64,000 nt of DNA from Bacteroidales bacterium UBA1715 (GTDB taxonomy: Bacteria; Bacteroidota; Bacteroidia; Bacteroidales; UBA1715): positions 1-64,000 of the forward strand of contig DCIX01000025.1 in NCBI GenBank assembly GCA_002317135.1, in the 5' to 3' direction. Below, piece after piece: positions 52,249-62,250 of the stretch; the stretch's first letter is position 1, and each line of letters opens with the position of its first letter. The notes under the pieces are model-generated. The model saw nothing but the letters and a program-made list of their open reading frames with translations, did no database searches and was not told the DNA's origin. The position numbers and the translations under genes are program-made.

Positions 52249-55200
52249 GTGAACATCTCCGACTTTTCACAATTATTTCTAAAACATCCACATTACAGAA
52301 AACTTCAGGGTGATCTTGCAGCAAATCCTACCTACAAAGGATTGTTACGGGGAATCAACGGCTCTGAACCATATTTCTTTATTGCACAAGTTTTCAATGC
52401 GCTGAAGAATAGCATGGTGGTTATTATGCCATCTGCCGACGAAGCTTCCGACGCTTTAGACGACTTAACAAGTTTACTCGGAGCAAAATATTCTCTTCTG
52501 TTTCCGTCTTCATATAAACGCTCCATCCAATACGACCAGATAGACAAATCCAATATGCTTTTGAGAACAGAAGCGATGAAGGAATTAACGCAAAACGATT
52601 TCCCTCAAATATTGGTAACATATCCGGAGGCAATAGTAGAGCAGGTTATCTCGCAAAAAGAATTTAAACGAAAAATTCATGTCCTTCACGTCGGCGATAA
52701 AGTTGATACTGAATTCATTAACGATCTACTATATGACTTTGGATTTGAGCGGGTTGATTTTGTTACTATTCCCGGACAGTTCTCGGTACGAGGTAGTATT
52801 ATAGATATTTTCAGTTTTTCTAATGACCTACCCTATCGTGTCGATTTCTTTGGAGACGAGATTGAAAGCATACGCACATTTAATGTCGATGATCAACTTT
52901 CGGTAGAAAAAGTACAAGAATTCAATATCATTCCCGATGTTCAGAATGCTACGGATAAACAAGTTTACATTCCTATACTTGAATATCTCGACAACCCTAT
53001 AGTTTTCACAAAAGGTTGTAAATTAGACATTGAAAGAATCGCACACATAAAAGAACAGGCACTCAAAGCATATAAGTCAGACGAGAAGAAAACGAAAGAG
53101 TTATCGCAAACGTTGCTTGATGCAAATTTTATTCAAGAATTCTTTGACAAAAATCGTGTATGTGAATTTGGACCAAATTCTTCGTATGAATACTACACAC
53201 TATTCGATTTTCACACACAACCTCATCCAAAGGTAAATAAGAACTTTGAATTCTTCGGGAAACAATTAGTTGAAAATCAAGAGAATAATTACACTAATTA
53301 TTTCATCACGCAAATTCAAACCCAATACGACAGAATTGTTGAGATTTTTGACGAAATAAATCCACAGGTAAAGTTAGAACCTATCATAACTTCTCTTTCG
53401 CAAGGATTTATCGATGATGATTTGCGTATTTGTTGCCATACCGACCACGAGGTCTTCAATCGATACCATGCACACAAACGTCAGAAGAAAGTAGTTTCAT
53501 CTGAAAGTTTGTCCATTCAGGATTTGAAGGAATTGAATCCTGGTGATTTTGTCGTACATATAGATTTTGGTATTGGCCGCTATGCAGGTTTGGAACGCAT
53601 TGTGAACAACGGCAAGGTACAAGAAGCCGTAAAACTTGTCTATAGAGACAACGATTTAGTTTTCGTAAACATTAACGGCCTTCACAAAATATCGAAATAC
53701 AAAGGAAAAGACGGTGTTGCTCCTTCGCTTCACAAACTCGGTTCTGCCGTATGGCAAAACACTAAACAGAAAACAAAGAAGAAGGTTAAGGATATTGCAA
53801 AAGAATTAATTGCACTTTACGCGGAACGACGTGCACAAAACGGTTTCCGTTTTTCGCAAGATTCGTATTTACAACACGAATTGGAGGCATCTTTCTTTTA
53901 CGAGGATACTCCCGACCAAGCTGTAGCAAACGAAAAAGTTAAAGCTGCTATGGAAGAGCCATATCCTATGGATATGCTTGTCTGCGGCGATGTTGGTTTC
54001 GGAAAAACTGAGATAGCCATTCGTGCCGCTTTTAAAGCTGTTGCCGACGGCAAACAAGTTGCCGTACTCGTTCCTACAACCATTCTTGCCTTACAGCATT
54101 ACAAGACATTTTCGAGCCGCCTAAAGAACTTTCCATGTAAAGTCGATTATTTATGCCGACTTCGTACAAACAAACAGCAAAAGGAAACTATTGCTAATCT
54201 GGCGGAAGGCAAAACCGACATTATCGTTGGCACACATAGATTGGTTGGCAAAGATGTCAAATTCAAAGATTTAGGTTTACTAATCATTGATGAGGAACAG
54301 AAATTTGGCGTAAGCATTAAAGAAAAATTGAAGCAATTCAAAGTAAATATTGACACGCTTACACTTACTGCCACTCCTATTCCACGAACATTACAATTCT
54401 CGTTATTAGGAGCAAGAGATTTGGCTATAATAAACACGCCACCGCCAAACCGTCACCCGATTATTACGGAACTACATACATATAGCGATGACTTGATGAA
54501 AGAAGCCATTATGTATGAGGTTGAGCGCGGAGGTCAAGTATTTGTCATAAATAACCGTATATCAAACATATACGAAGTAGAAGCACATATTCGCACTCTT
54601 TGTCCGAAAGTGAGAACAATTGTCGGACATGGACAAATGGACGGTCCGCAATTGGAACAAATTATGCTTGATTTTATAAATCACGAATACGATGTTCTTA
54701 TCGCGACAACCATAATTGAGTCTGGTTTGGATATTCCAAATGCCAACACAATGATAGTGAACGACGCACACCACTTTGGGTTAAGCGACTTGCACCAACT
54801 ACGAGGACGCGTAGGCCGTTCAAACAAAAAAGCATATTGCTACTTAATGGCACCGCCATTGAGCGTTCTTCCCGACGACGCACGCCGACGACTACAAGCA
54901 ATAGAGGATTTTTCCGGATTAGGAAGTGGTTTCAACATCGCAATGCAAGATCTTGACATACGTGGTGCAGGAAATCTACTCGGAGCTGAACAAAGTGGAT
55001 TTATTTCAGACATCGGATACGAAACATATCAGAAAATTCTTGACGAAGCGTTACTTGAACTAAAAGAAAACGAATTCAAAGAACTATTTGCCGGTGACGA
55101 AACTGAAAAACAACGTGCCGCCGAACAATTAGAATCCATGAAGTTCGTATCGGATTGCCATATCGACACCGATTTAGGTATCCTATTCCCTAACGATTAC

Positions 55201-55602
55201 ATTGAAAGTTCAAGCGAACGTGTAAAATTATACCGAGAACTTGACAGTATTACAAACGAAGAAGCTCTTGTAGCATTCGAAAAACGATTGATAGACCGAT
55301 TTGGAGAAATCCCACAAGTAAGTATCGACCTTCTCAATATTGTTCGACTCCGTTGGATTGCAATAGACCGAGGTATAGAAAAAATTACGTTGAAGAACAA
55401 GGTGATGATAAACTACTTCATTGCAAATCAAAATTCTTTATACTATCAATCGGCGATTTTCACGAATGTGCTTTCGTTTGTACAGCAAAATCCACGCTCG
55501 TGCACATTTAAAGAAAGCAATGGAAAACTGACTTTAACATTCCAAAATATACAGACAATACAAGACGCAATGAACATTCTATCACAGATACCTATCAAAT
55601 GA
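52249..55602 (+). CDS. mfd: Transcription-repair coupling factor (Mfd)
   Basis: The 1117-residue protein displaces stalled RNA polymerase and recruits UvrA to transcribed-strand damage. It starts at GTG 52249. It has an UvrB-homology N-terminal region, the RNA polymerase-interacting domain (LNPGDFVVHIDFGIGRYAGL, about 425-445), Walker A GDVGFGKTEIA (about 581-591), DEExQ box IIDEEQKFG (about 682-690), and helicase motifs with LDIPNANTMIVNDAHHFGLS and QLRGRVGRS. A C-terminal TRCF domain follows. Length is normal. The Bacteroidetes-specific upstream partner is close by. Confidence 0.97.
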   Translation: MNISDFSQLFLKHPHYRKLQGDLAANPTYKGLLRGINGSEPYFFIAQVFNALKNSMVVIMPSADEASDALDDLTSLLGAKYSLLFPSSYKRSIQYDQIDKSNMLLRTEAMKELTQNDFPQILVTYPEAIVEQVISQKEFKRKIHVLHVGDKVDTEFINDLLYDFGFERVDFVTIPGQFSVRGSIIDIFSFSNDLPYRVDFFGDEIESIRTFNVDDQLSVEKVQEFNIIPDVQNATDKQVYIPILEYLDNPIVFTKGCKLDIERIAHIKEQALKAYKSDEKKTKELSQTLLDANFIQEFFDKNRVCEFGPNSSYEYYTLFDFHTQPHPKVNKNFEFFGKQLVENQENNYTNYFITQIQTQYDRIVEIFDEINPQVKLEPIITSLSQGFIDDDLRICCHTDHEVFNRYHAHKRQKKVVSSESLSIQDLKELNPGDFVVHIDFGIGRYAGLERIVNNGKVQEAVKLVYRDNDLVFVNINGLHKISKYKGKDGVAPSLHKLGSAVWQNTKQKTKKKVKDIAKELIALYAERRAQNGFRFSQDSYLQHELEASFFYEDTPDQAVANEKVKAAMEEPYPMDMLVCGDVGFGKTEIAIRAAFKAVADGKQVAVLVPTTILALQHYKTFSSRLKNFPCKVDYLCRLRTNKQQKETIANLAEGKTDIIVGTHRLVGKDVKFKDLGLLIIDEEQKFGVSIKEKLKQFKVNIDTLTLTATPIPRTLQFSLLGARDLAIINTPPPNRHPIITELHTYSDDLMKEAIMYEVERGGQVFVINNRISNIYEVEAHIRTLCPKVRTIVGHGQMDGPQLEQIMLDFINHEYDVLIATTIIESGLDIPNANTMIVNDAHHFGLSDLHQLRGRVGRSNKKAYCYLMAPPLSVLPDDARRRLQAIEDFSGLGSGFNIAMQDLDIRGAGNLLGAEQSGFISDIGYETYQKILDEALLELKENEFKELFAGDETEKQRAAEQLESMKFVSDCHIDTDLGILFPNDYIESSSERVKLYRELDSITNEEALVAFEKRLIDRFGEIPQVSIDLLNIVRLRWIAIDRGIEKITLKNKVMINYFIANQNSLYYQSAIFTNVLSFVQQNPRSCTFKESNGKLTLTFQNIQTIQDAMNILSQIPIK

Positions 55603-55636
55603 TAGAAATTATCGTGGAACATTAATCGTTATAAAC

Positions 55637-55644
55637 TATCTTTG
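55637..55644 (+). promoter_or_regulatory. -7 box for tgt
   Basis: TATCTTTG fits TAnnTTTG, with GTGG near the -33 position. It overlaps the in-frame TTG at 55642, so that TTG cannot be a start. Transcription would begin near 55651, with a very short leader. Confidence 0.5.
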
Positions 55645-55656
55645 CCAAAAATTTGT

Positions 55657-56787
55657 ATGCAATTCACATTAGAACATACTGATACAGCGACAGATGCTCG
55701 TGCAGGAAGAATTATGACCGACCACGGTGAAATTCTTACCCCAATTTTTATGCCTGTTGGCACACTTGGTTCCGTAAAAGGCGTGCACGCAACAGAGTTG
55801 AAAGATGAAGTTAAAGCACAAATCATTTTAGGAAACACCTATCATTTATATCTTCGTCCGGGATTGCAGACATTGAGAGAAGCCGGCGGATTACATAAAT
55901 TCAATAGTTGGGACAAACCTATTCTTACCGACAGTGGTGGTTTTCAAGTTTTTTCACTTGCCGACAACAGAAAACTTACCGAAGAAGGTGCTAAATTCAA
56001 GTCACATATTGACGGTTCCAAACATTTATTTACACCTGAAAATGTAGTTGATACACAACGAATTATCGGTGCCGACATTATTATGGCATTAGACGAATGT
56101 ACACCAGGAACTGCCGACTACAATTATGCAAAAAAATCATTAGAGCTAACCCATCGCTGGCTCGATAGAGGTATAAAACATTTCGACGAGACAGAACCGT
56201 TATACGGATATAGCCAAACATTTTTCCCTATAGTACAAGGTTGTACATATAAAGATTTACGCGCACAGTCAGCAGAATTTGTTGCTTCGAAAGAACGCGA
56301 GGGAAATGCAATTGGCGGCCTTGCCGTAGGTGAACCAGAAGAGGTTATGTACGAAATGATAGAGGTTGTGAATGCAATCTTACCAAAGGACAAACCTCGT
56401 TATCTTATGGGCGTGGGAACTCCTATCAACATTTTGGAAGCAATTTCCCGCGGTGTGGATATGTTCGACTGCGTTATGCCAACACGCAATGGCAGAAATG
56501 GTATGTTATTCACTTGGGACGGCATTATCAATATTAAAAATAAGAAATGGGAGAATGACTTCTCGGCTATAGAAACTAATGGTGCTACATTTGTTGACAC
56601 TACTTACTCGAAAGCATATCTTCATCATCTTATAAAATGCGGTGAAATGCTTGGGGCACAAATAGCAAGCATACACAATCTTGGATTTTATCTTGCCTTA
56701 GTTACCGAAGCACGCAAACAGATTATAAACGGAACATTCCGTGAGTGGAAACAAAGAATGGTCATTCAACTTGCACAAAGAATATGA
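55657..56787 (+). CDS. tgt: Queuine tRNA-ribosyltransferase (Tgt)
   Basis: Tgt swaps guanine 34 of GUN-anticodon tRNAs for the queuosine precursor PreQ1. With start MQFTLEHTDT (55657) the protein has 376 residues. It has the active-site DSGGFQVFSL (about 89-98), the nucleophile context IIMALDECTPG, GGLAVGEP and a second Asp in VDMFDCVMPTRNGRNG (about 260-276). The canonical zinc motif CxCxxC before the AYLHHL segment is replaced by GATFVDTTYSKAYLHHL. I recall this change in other Bacteroidales Tgt, so it is probably a lineage feature. It overlaps the next gene by 4 bases (ATGA). Confidence 0.93.
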   Translation: MQFTLEHTDTATDARAGRIMTDHGEILTPIFMPVGTLGSVKGVHATELKDEVKAQIILGNTYHLYLRPGLQTLREAGGLHKFNSWDKPILTDSGGFQVFSLADNRKLTEEGAKFKSHIDGSKHLFTPENVVDTQRIIGADIIMALDECTPGTADYNYAKKSLELTHRWLDRGIKHFDETEPLYGYSQTFFPIVQGCTYKDLRAQSAEFVASKEREGNAIGGLAVGEPEEVMYEMIEVVNAILPKDKPRYLMGVGTPINILEAISRGVDMFDCVMPTRNGRNGMLFTWDGIINIKNKKWENDFSAIETNGATFVDTTYSKAYLHHLIKCGEMLGAQIASIHNLGFYLALVTEARKQIINGTFREWKQRMVIQLAQRI

Positions 56788-57866
56788 TAAAAAAACTTGA
56801 TTGGTATATTATTAAAAAGTTTTTGGGAACATTCCTGCTCTCAATGGTACTGATTATGTCCATTGCCATCATATTCGACATTCAAGAGAAATACGATGAC
56901 TTCATCGCAAACAAAGCACCTTTAAAGGCAATCATTTTTGATTACTATGTGAACTTTATTCCATACTATGCGAATTTGTTTGCTTCTATGTTTGTGTTCA
57001 TTTCCGTTATTTTCTTTACCTCGAAAATGGCAGCAAATAGCGAAATCATTGCAATTCATGCTGGCGGTATTAGTTTCCATAGATTTTTGGTGCCATATAT
57101 GGTAACAGCTGCATTTATTGCTATTGTTTCTGGTACACTGATTCTTTACATCATTCCAGAAGCGAACAAAACGCGTCTTGATTTTGAAGACAGGTATGTG
57201 CGAAACAAATACCAAAACTGGGAGAAAAACATCCACCGACAAGTCCGTCCGGGGTTGTTTATTTATATGGAAAGCTACAATGTTGACTCGGAGAACGCAT
57301 TCCGTTTTTCTATAGAGAAATACGAAGACGGCAAACTTATCTCAAAAATGACCAGCGACTATGCACGCTGGGATTCCACTAAATCACAATGGACCGTGTA
57401 TAACTATTTTATACGCACAATCAATCCCGACAATAGCGAGACACACGCAACTGGTGCACGCCTTGACACCGCTTGTTTCTTGGAAGCAAAGGACCTAAAA
57501 ATGCGTGATTCGTACGTAGAAAAGATGAACATCGTGGAACTGAACGAATTCATTGAAAATCAGAAACTACAAGGTACCGACAACATAGAAAAATTGATGA
57601 TTGAAAAATACCAACGCTGGTCGTTACCATTCTCTACATTCATTCTTACTTTAATGGGCGTATGCCTATCAAACAAGAAAAAACGAGGAGGAACAGTCAT
57701 CAACATTGTGGTAGGTACAGCCCTATGCTTCACCTATATTCTATTGATGCAAGTAAGCACAACATTCACCATAAACCTTGGATTTAGTCCACTTGTTTCG
57801 GTATGGTTGCCAAATGTCCTATACGGAATATTATGCTATTTCTTGTATAGAAAGGCAACGATATAA
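56784..57866 (+). CDS. LptF/LptG (YjgP/YjgQ) family permease
   Basis: The 360-residue protein begins MIKKLDWYIIKKFLGTFLLS with a first membrane helix, then helices around 55-75 and 95-120, a large periplasmic beta domain (about 140-260) and three C-terminal helices. NSEIIAIHAGGISFHRFLVP is the family motif. It is a membrane subunit of the LPS transport ABC complex; whether it is LptF or LptG cannot be decided. The start is inside the tgt stop, so translation is coupled. It converges directly with the RelA-type gene. Confidence 0.9.
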   Translation: MIKKLDWYIIKKFLGTFLLSMVLIMSIAIIFDIQEKYDDFIANKAPLKAIIFDYYVNFIPYYANLFASMFVFISVIFFTSKMAANSEIIAIHAGGISFHRFLVPYMVTAAFIAIVSGTLILYIIPEANKTRLDFEDRYVRNKYQNWEKNIHRQVRPGLFIYMESYNVDSENAFRFSIEKYEDGKLISKMTSDYARWDSTKSQWTVYNYFIRTINPDNSETHATGARLDTACFLEAKDLKMRDSYVEKMNIVELNEFIENQKLQGTDNIEKLMIEKYQRWSLPFSTFILTLMGVCLSNKKKRGGTVINIVVGTALCFTYILLMQVSTTFTINLGFSPLVSVWLPNVLYGILCYFLYRKATI

Positions 57867-60035
57867 TTACCTCCTCACAACATCAAATCTTTCTGCAGAA
57901 TGCACGCCTTTTATTTGACGAAGTTTTTCAAGAATTTTGTCCAAATGGTCAATGTCTTTTATAGATAACGTAAGCATTCCTTCAAAGTTTCCGTCTTTTG
58001 AATTCAAGTTGATTCCACGCAATTTTACCAACTGGTCTCTTGATAAAAACTCAGTAATGTTATTCACAATACTGATTTCATCATTACCAACCACACGAAC
58101 GCCAACGGTAAAGTCTACATTTGCGTCTGATTTTCCCCAACGAGCCTTTACAATACGATACGGATAGGTTTCCATCATATTGTAAGCATTCGGACAATTC
58201 AAACGGTGAATCTTTATACCACCACCTGCTGCTACAAAGCCAAAAATATCATCACCTTTAATTGGACTACAACATTTTGCCAGTTTATAATCCAAATTAT
58301 CCGACATTTCGTCTATAACCAACAGACCATCACCTTCTTTTGATATTTTACGTTTTATCTTCTTATTAAAATCCTCAAAATCAATAGGAACAGGTTTTTT
58401 ATCTTCCGTAGGTTTTTCAAATAATAGATTTTTTACAGCAGAAAAATCAACCTTGTTGTCCATAATGGCCATATACAAGTCGAATGGTTCCTTGTAATTC
58501 AACGGTTTCAACAGTTTGCGGATATTTTCATCCGAAAATCGAACCTCCCATTGAGCAAATTTTCGAGAAAGTGTTTCCTTTCCCGCTTCAGCCATTTTTC
58601 CTTCAGCCTCCCGCAAATATTTCTTAATGTGTTGGCGAGCCTTCGATGTCTTCACAAACGACAACCAGTCTTGCTTTGGAGATTGATTCTTAGCGGTAAG
58701 AATTTCAACCCTATCACCATTTTTCAAAACCTGTTTTATGGTAACAATCTTGCCATTTACCTTTCCACCAGTGCAAGTATTTCCTACATTTGAATGGATT
58801 TCGTAGGCAAAATCAAGCAATGTAGCATCGGCAGGCAACTTACGAAGATCGCCTTGTGGAGTAAAAATGAAAACTTCATCGGTATACAATTCCATTCGAG
58901 AATTGCTATCGTTTTCAAGACTTTCATCCACAGGATTTTCCAAAATATTTCTGATTCGTGCCAACCAATGCACAGAACCAGAAGCAGTATTTCCATCCTT
59001 ATAAATCCAGTGTGCTGCCTGACCTTTTTCGGCAACTTCGTCCATTCTTCGCGTACGAATTTGGACTTCTACCCAACGATTTTCCGGGCCTAACACAGTT
59101 GTATGCAAAGACTCGTAACCGCTTGATTTTGGAGAAGATATCCAGTCACGCAAGCGTTTTGGATTTGGTCTATATAAGTCAGAAATGATAGAATATACAT
59201 TCCAGCAATCACGTTTTTCGTTTTCAAATTCCGAATCAATAATGATACGAATTGCGAATAAGTCATAAATATGCTCGAATGTAACTTTACCCTTTTGCAA
59301 CTTGTTCCAAATTGAATGGATAGACTTAGGACGACCTTTAATTTCAAATGGAGGAATGCCTTTCGAAACCAATAAATCTCTCAACGGATCAATAAAACCC
59401 TTGATGTACGCATCGCGATCGGCTTTTTTCTCTGCCAACTTTTGTGCGATAGTTTTATAGATGTCGTTATGCAGATATTTCATTGCAAGTTCCTCCATCT
59501 CTGTCTTAATTTGATACAAACCAAGACGATGAGCCAAAGGAGCATACAAAGCATCTAATTCCTCTGCCAAAGCGAGACGGTCGTTTTCTTCCAATTCCTG
59601 AATATGATGTAACTGCGATAGTTTGTAGGCAATCATTGTAAGCACTACACGAACATCGTCAGCCTGACTTAAAATCAAGCGAATGAAGTTTTCTGACTGC
59701 AGTTTAGAACGAGAGGTGTCAATTTTCGCAACCTTTATCAAACCAGCAGTAATTCCGCATACCTTTTCGCCATAATTTTGACAAATTTCCTTTTCAGTTA
59801 TAATTTGTTCCTCCAATAATGGGCGTAAAAATACAGCCATCACTGCCTTTGCTCCTAAGCCAATCATTGAAACAGCTATTTCTGCCTGCTCCAAAAGACG
59901 ATTCATTTGCTCTGCAGAGAAATGTTTTTCCGCTTCATCATACGCTTTGTGTATGTTTGGAATATCACGCTCCGTATCCTGAATAAGAGGTTGAAGTGCA
60001 GTTACAATATCTGAAAGTGTATATGTCTTTTCCAT
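57867..60035 (-). CDS. relA: (p)ppGpp synthetase RelA/SpoT homologue with degenerate HD domain
   Basis: The 722-residue protein has synthetase motifs GRPKSIHSIWNKL (about 237-249), FEHIYDLFAIRIII, SPKSSGYESLHTTVLGP and WVEVQIRTRRMDEVAEKGQA (about 325-345), so it can make (p)ppGpp. The N-terminal hydrolase region aligns to the HD domain but lacks the HD and ED metal residues (MAVFLRPLLEEQIITEK where an HDVVED-type motif is expected). TGS (DEVFIFTPQGDLRKLPADA), the conserved CC (LAKCCSPIKG) and ACT domains follow. It should be a synthetase-only, RelA-like enzyme; a second RSH with an active hydrolase would be expected elsewhere. Confidence 0.9.
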   Translation of the reverse strand: MEKTYTLSDIVTALQPLIQDTERDIPNIHKAYDEAEKHFSAEQMNRLLEQAEIAVSMIGLGAKAVMAVFLRPLLEEQIITEKEICQNYGEKVCGITAGLIKVAKIDTSRSKLQSENFIRLILSQADDVRVVLTMIAYKLSQLHHIQELEENDRLALAEELDALYAPLAHRLGLYQIKTEMEELAMKYLHNDIYKTIAQKLAEKKADRDAYIKGFIDPLRDLLVSKGIPPFEIKGRPKSIHSIWNKLQKGKVTFEHIYDLFAIRIIIDSEFENEKRDCWNVYSIISDLYRPNPKRLRDWISSPKSSGYESLHTTVLGPENRWVEVQIRTRRMDEVAEKGQAAHWIYKDGNTASGSVHWLARIRNILENPVDESLENDSNSRMELYTDEVFIFTPQGDLRKLPADATLLDFAYEIHSNVGNTCTGGKVNGKIVTIKQVLKNGDRVEILTAKNQSPKQDWLSFVKTSKARQHIKKYLREAEGKMAEAGKETLSRKFAQWEVRFSDENIRKLLKPLNYKEPFDLYMAIMDNKVDFSAVKNLLFEKPTEDKKPVPIDFEDFNKKIKRKISKEGDGLLVIDEMSDNLDYKLAKCCSPIKGDDIFGFVAAGGGIKIHRLNCPNAYNMMETYPYRIVKARWGKSDANVDFTVGVRVVGNDEISIVNNITEFLSRDQLVKLRGINLNSKDGNFEGMLTLSIKDIDHLDKILEKLRQIKGVHSAERFDVVRR

Positions 60036-60050
60036 AATTCAAAATAAAAA

Positions 60051-60078
60051 AACGATTGCCAAACAAATGACAATCGTT
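60051..60078 (-). terminator. Terminator of slyD
   Basis: AACGATTG (60051-60058) pairs with CAATCGTT (60071-60078), and read on the minus strand it is followed by a T-run (TTTTTTATTTT). It lies 24 bases past the slyD stop and just before the RelA-type gene. Confidence 0.88.
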
Positions 60079-60102
60079 CAAATAAAACAATTGTCTAAAC
60101 TA

Positions 60103-60690
60103 TTAGTGGCAACCACCGCAGCAACCACCTTCAGAGTCGCCACAACCGCCACAAGAACCTTCGCTACCGCAACCGCCATTGCCGCCACAACCACCGCAAC
60201 CACGACGAAGACCATTCGCTTGTTCTTCTTCTGTAGCCTCACGAATTGCTTCTATTTTTCCTGAAAAATACAGTTCAACACCTGCCAACGGGTGATTGAA
60301 ATCCATCACAAGAACCTTATTTGGAAGGTCAACCTTTACGATTTCACCCATCATTGGTTGTCCATTGCTGTCACGCATAGGAACCTTATTTCCTACATAC
60401 AACATATCCTCCATAACGATTCCATTCAAAGCAAAAATATCTGTAGATAATTCTACAATGGCTTCATCAATACGTTCACCGTATGCTTCAGCAGGTGCAA
60501 GAACGAAATCAAACTCATCACCAACTTCAAGATTCACCAAATTTTCCTCAAATTTTGGCAACAACTCACCAAAGCCGAATATAAATTCCAATGGTTTTTC
60601 TGGAGAACAAACTTCTAAGACCTCACCTTTTTCGTTCTCTTTGTACAATGTGTACGAAACAGAAACAACCGTATTTTTTTCTACCTTCAT
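60103..60690 (-). CDS. slyD: FKBP-type peptidyl-prolyl isomerase SlyD
   Basis: With start MKVEKNTVVSVSYTLYKEN (60690) the protein has 195 residues: an FKBP domain with an IF (insert-in-flap) chaperone domain (about 65-130), and LVMDFNHPLAGVELYF, the typical FKBP end (about 131-146). The last 40 residues are rich in Cys, Gly and His (GGCGGNGGC, CGGCGDSEGGCCGGCH), a metal-binding tail like that of SlyD in other bacteria but richer in Cys. It may chaperone nickel or other metal centres. It has its own promoter. Confidence 0.93.
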   Translation of the reverse strand: MKVEKNTVVSVSYTLYKENEKGEVLEVCSPEKPLEFIFGFGELLPKFEENLVNLEVGDEFDFVLAPAEAYGERIDEAIVELSTDIFALNGIVMEDMLYVGNKVPMRDSNGQPMMGEIVKVDLPNKVLVMDFNHPLAGVELYFSGKIEAIREATEEEQANGLRRGCGGCGGNGGCGSEGSCGGCGDSEGGCCGGCH

Positions 60691-60709
60691 TTTACAATAA
60701 TTGTTTTGG

Positions 60710-60740
60710 CGAATGTAAAAAATAAAATTTAAGAATACAA
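60710..60740 (-). promoter_or_regulatory. Promoter of slyD
   Basis: On the minus strand TTG (60738-60740), a 20-base spacer and TACATTCG (60710-60717) resemble the Bacteroidetes promoter, with one mismatch in the -7 box. It lies 20 bases before the slyD ATG. Confidence 0.5.
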
Positions 60741-60791
60741 TTTTTTTGCCTAAACTACCGATACTCCTTGCTTTTTTATAATTTTGCAACT

Positions 60792-61346
60792 ATGAAAAAA
60801 CTCGGGGTCATACAAGAATTTCTCGGAAACTTACTACTTCCATTGCGTGTCAAAAAAAATGACCGAAATCCGAAAGTATTCACTTTTGATAACGCCAAAA
60901 CAATAGGCATTTTATATACGGTTGCCGATAAAGATACACACCAACAAGTTGCAAACTACGCAAGCTTCATCTCAAAAGTCCATAAAGACATATCTATAAA
61001 TATGTTGGGCTACATGGACTTTACCGAATTGGAGCAATGCTTGGTTAACACTGTTCCAACCAAATTCTTTTCTCCAACAGATTTTTCGTGGAGCGGGAAA
61101 CTACAACCCGGAGTAGCCCTTGAATTTGCAAAAAAGAAATTCGATATTCTCATTGATATGACCACAGAAAGTGCTTTACCTACGCTGTATATTGAGAAAC
61201 TATCGAACGCATCATATAAAGTCGGACGCTACATTGAAGACGATATGCGATACGATTTAATGATTGACACAAAAAACGACAACACAATTTCGTGTCTAAT
61301 CACGCAAATAAATGTATATTTGACGAAAATTAAAGTAAAACAATAA
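60792..61346 (+). CDS. Small conserved protein upstream of dapA
   Basis: With start MKKLGVIQEFLGNLLLPLR (60792) the protein has 184 residues. It has a basic stretch (VKKNDRNPKVFTF) and alternating strands (KTIGILYTV, ISINMLGYMDF, FDILIDMTTE). The pattern resembles a small alpha/beta protein found only in Bacteroidetes; I think of the DUF6913 family but am not sure. dapA begins 1 base after its stop. No catalytic motif is seen. Confidence 0.65.
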   Translation: MKKLGVIQEFLGNLLLPLRVKKNDRNPKVFTFDNAKTIGILYTVADKDTHQQVANYASFISKVHKDISINMLGYMDFTELEQCLVNTVPTKFFSPTDFSWSGKLQPGVALEFAKKKFDILIDMTTESALPTLYIEKLSNASYKVGRYIEDDMRYDLMIDTKNDNTISCLITQINVYLTKIKVKQ

Positions 61347-61347
61347 T

Positions 61348-62232
61348 ATGAATATTCAAGACAAATTTCGTGGTACCGGAGCAGCTCTTATAACTCCATT
61401 CACAGCAGATAACAAGGTCGATTTCAATTCGTTAGGAAAACTTGTGGACCATGTTATAGACGGTGGGGTTGAATTTTTGGTTGTTTTTGGAACAACTGGT
61501 GAACCAATCACAATCTGCGAAAGTGAGAAGAAAGATATTATTGATTTTATCTGCGAACGCAATAACAAACGCGTTCCTATGATTATTGGTTGTGGCGGAA
61601 ACAACACATACGACATTGCCGACAAAGCAGCAAAAATCGACACAAGATTCGATGCAATCCTTTCTGTTGTACCATATTACAACAAGCCAAACCAACGAGG
61701 AATGTTCCAACACTATAAAACTGTTTCCGAAGCAAGTGCACTTCCTGTAATTGCGTACAACGTACCAGGAAGAACTGGTTGCAATCTTGCAGCAGAAACA
61801 ACAATTAAAATTGCGAACGAACTTCCAAATGTAATCGGTTTGAAAGAAGCATCGCCTTCGGTAGAACAATTTACTTACATCAAAAAAGACGTTCCTGAAA
61901 GTTTTATGGTATTTAGCGGTGATGACTCAATCGTTGTTCCTCACATGTCTCTTGGTGCTTGGGGAGCGATTTCTGTAACAGCTAATGCAATGCCAAAGAT
62001 GTATTCCGACATGATTCGTTTGTGCATTGCAAACAAATATGACGAAGCATTAAAACTTCACTTAAAACTTATTGAATTTACCGATAGTTTATTCACAGAA
62101 GGTAGTCCTGCCGGAGTTAAAGCTGCATTGTCGCAAATGGGCATAGTAGAAAATTACTTGCGATTGCCACTTGTACCTGTAACAGACAAACACTTTGAAT
62201 ACATTAAAGGACTTATCGCAAATTTGAAATAG
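61348..62232 (+). CDS. dapA: 4-hydroxy-tetrahydrodipicolinate synthase
   Basis: DapA condenses pyruvate and aspartate semialdehyde for lysine and diaminopimelate synthesis. The 294 residues are typical. Motifs: VFGTTGEPITICESEKK (about 48-64, GTTGE), the catalytic Tyr in IAYNVPGRTGCNL (about 135-147) and the Schiff-base Lys in IGLKEASPS (about 167-175). The gene overlaps none and ends at a strong terminator. Confidence 0.96.
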   Translation: MNIQDKFRGTGAALITPFTADNKVDFNSLGKLVDHVIDGGVEFLVVFGTTGEPITICESEKKDIIDFICERNNKRVPMIIGCGGNNTYDIADKAAKIDTRFDAILSVVPYYNKPNQRGMFQHYKTVSEASALPVIAYNVPGRTGCNLAAETTIKIANELPNVIGLKEASPSVEQFTYIKKDVPESFMVFSGDDSIVVPHMSLGAWGAISVTANAMPKMYSDMIRLCIANKYDEALKLHLKLIEFTDSLFTEGSPAGVKAALSQMGIVENYLRLPLVPVTDKHFEYIKGLIANLK

Positions 62233-62250
62233 AAGTCGTTCTTGCATAAA

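Noticed and set aside
60779..60786. TAATTTTG as a promoter for the gene at 60792
   Set aside because: The predicted start (about 60793) would fall at or after the ATG, so the box cannot serve this start codon unless the transcript is leaderless.
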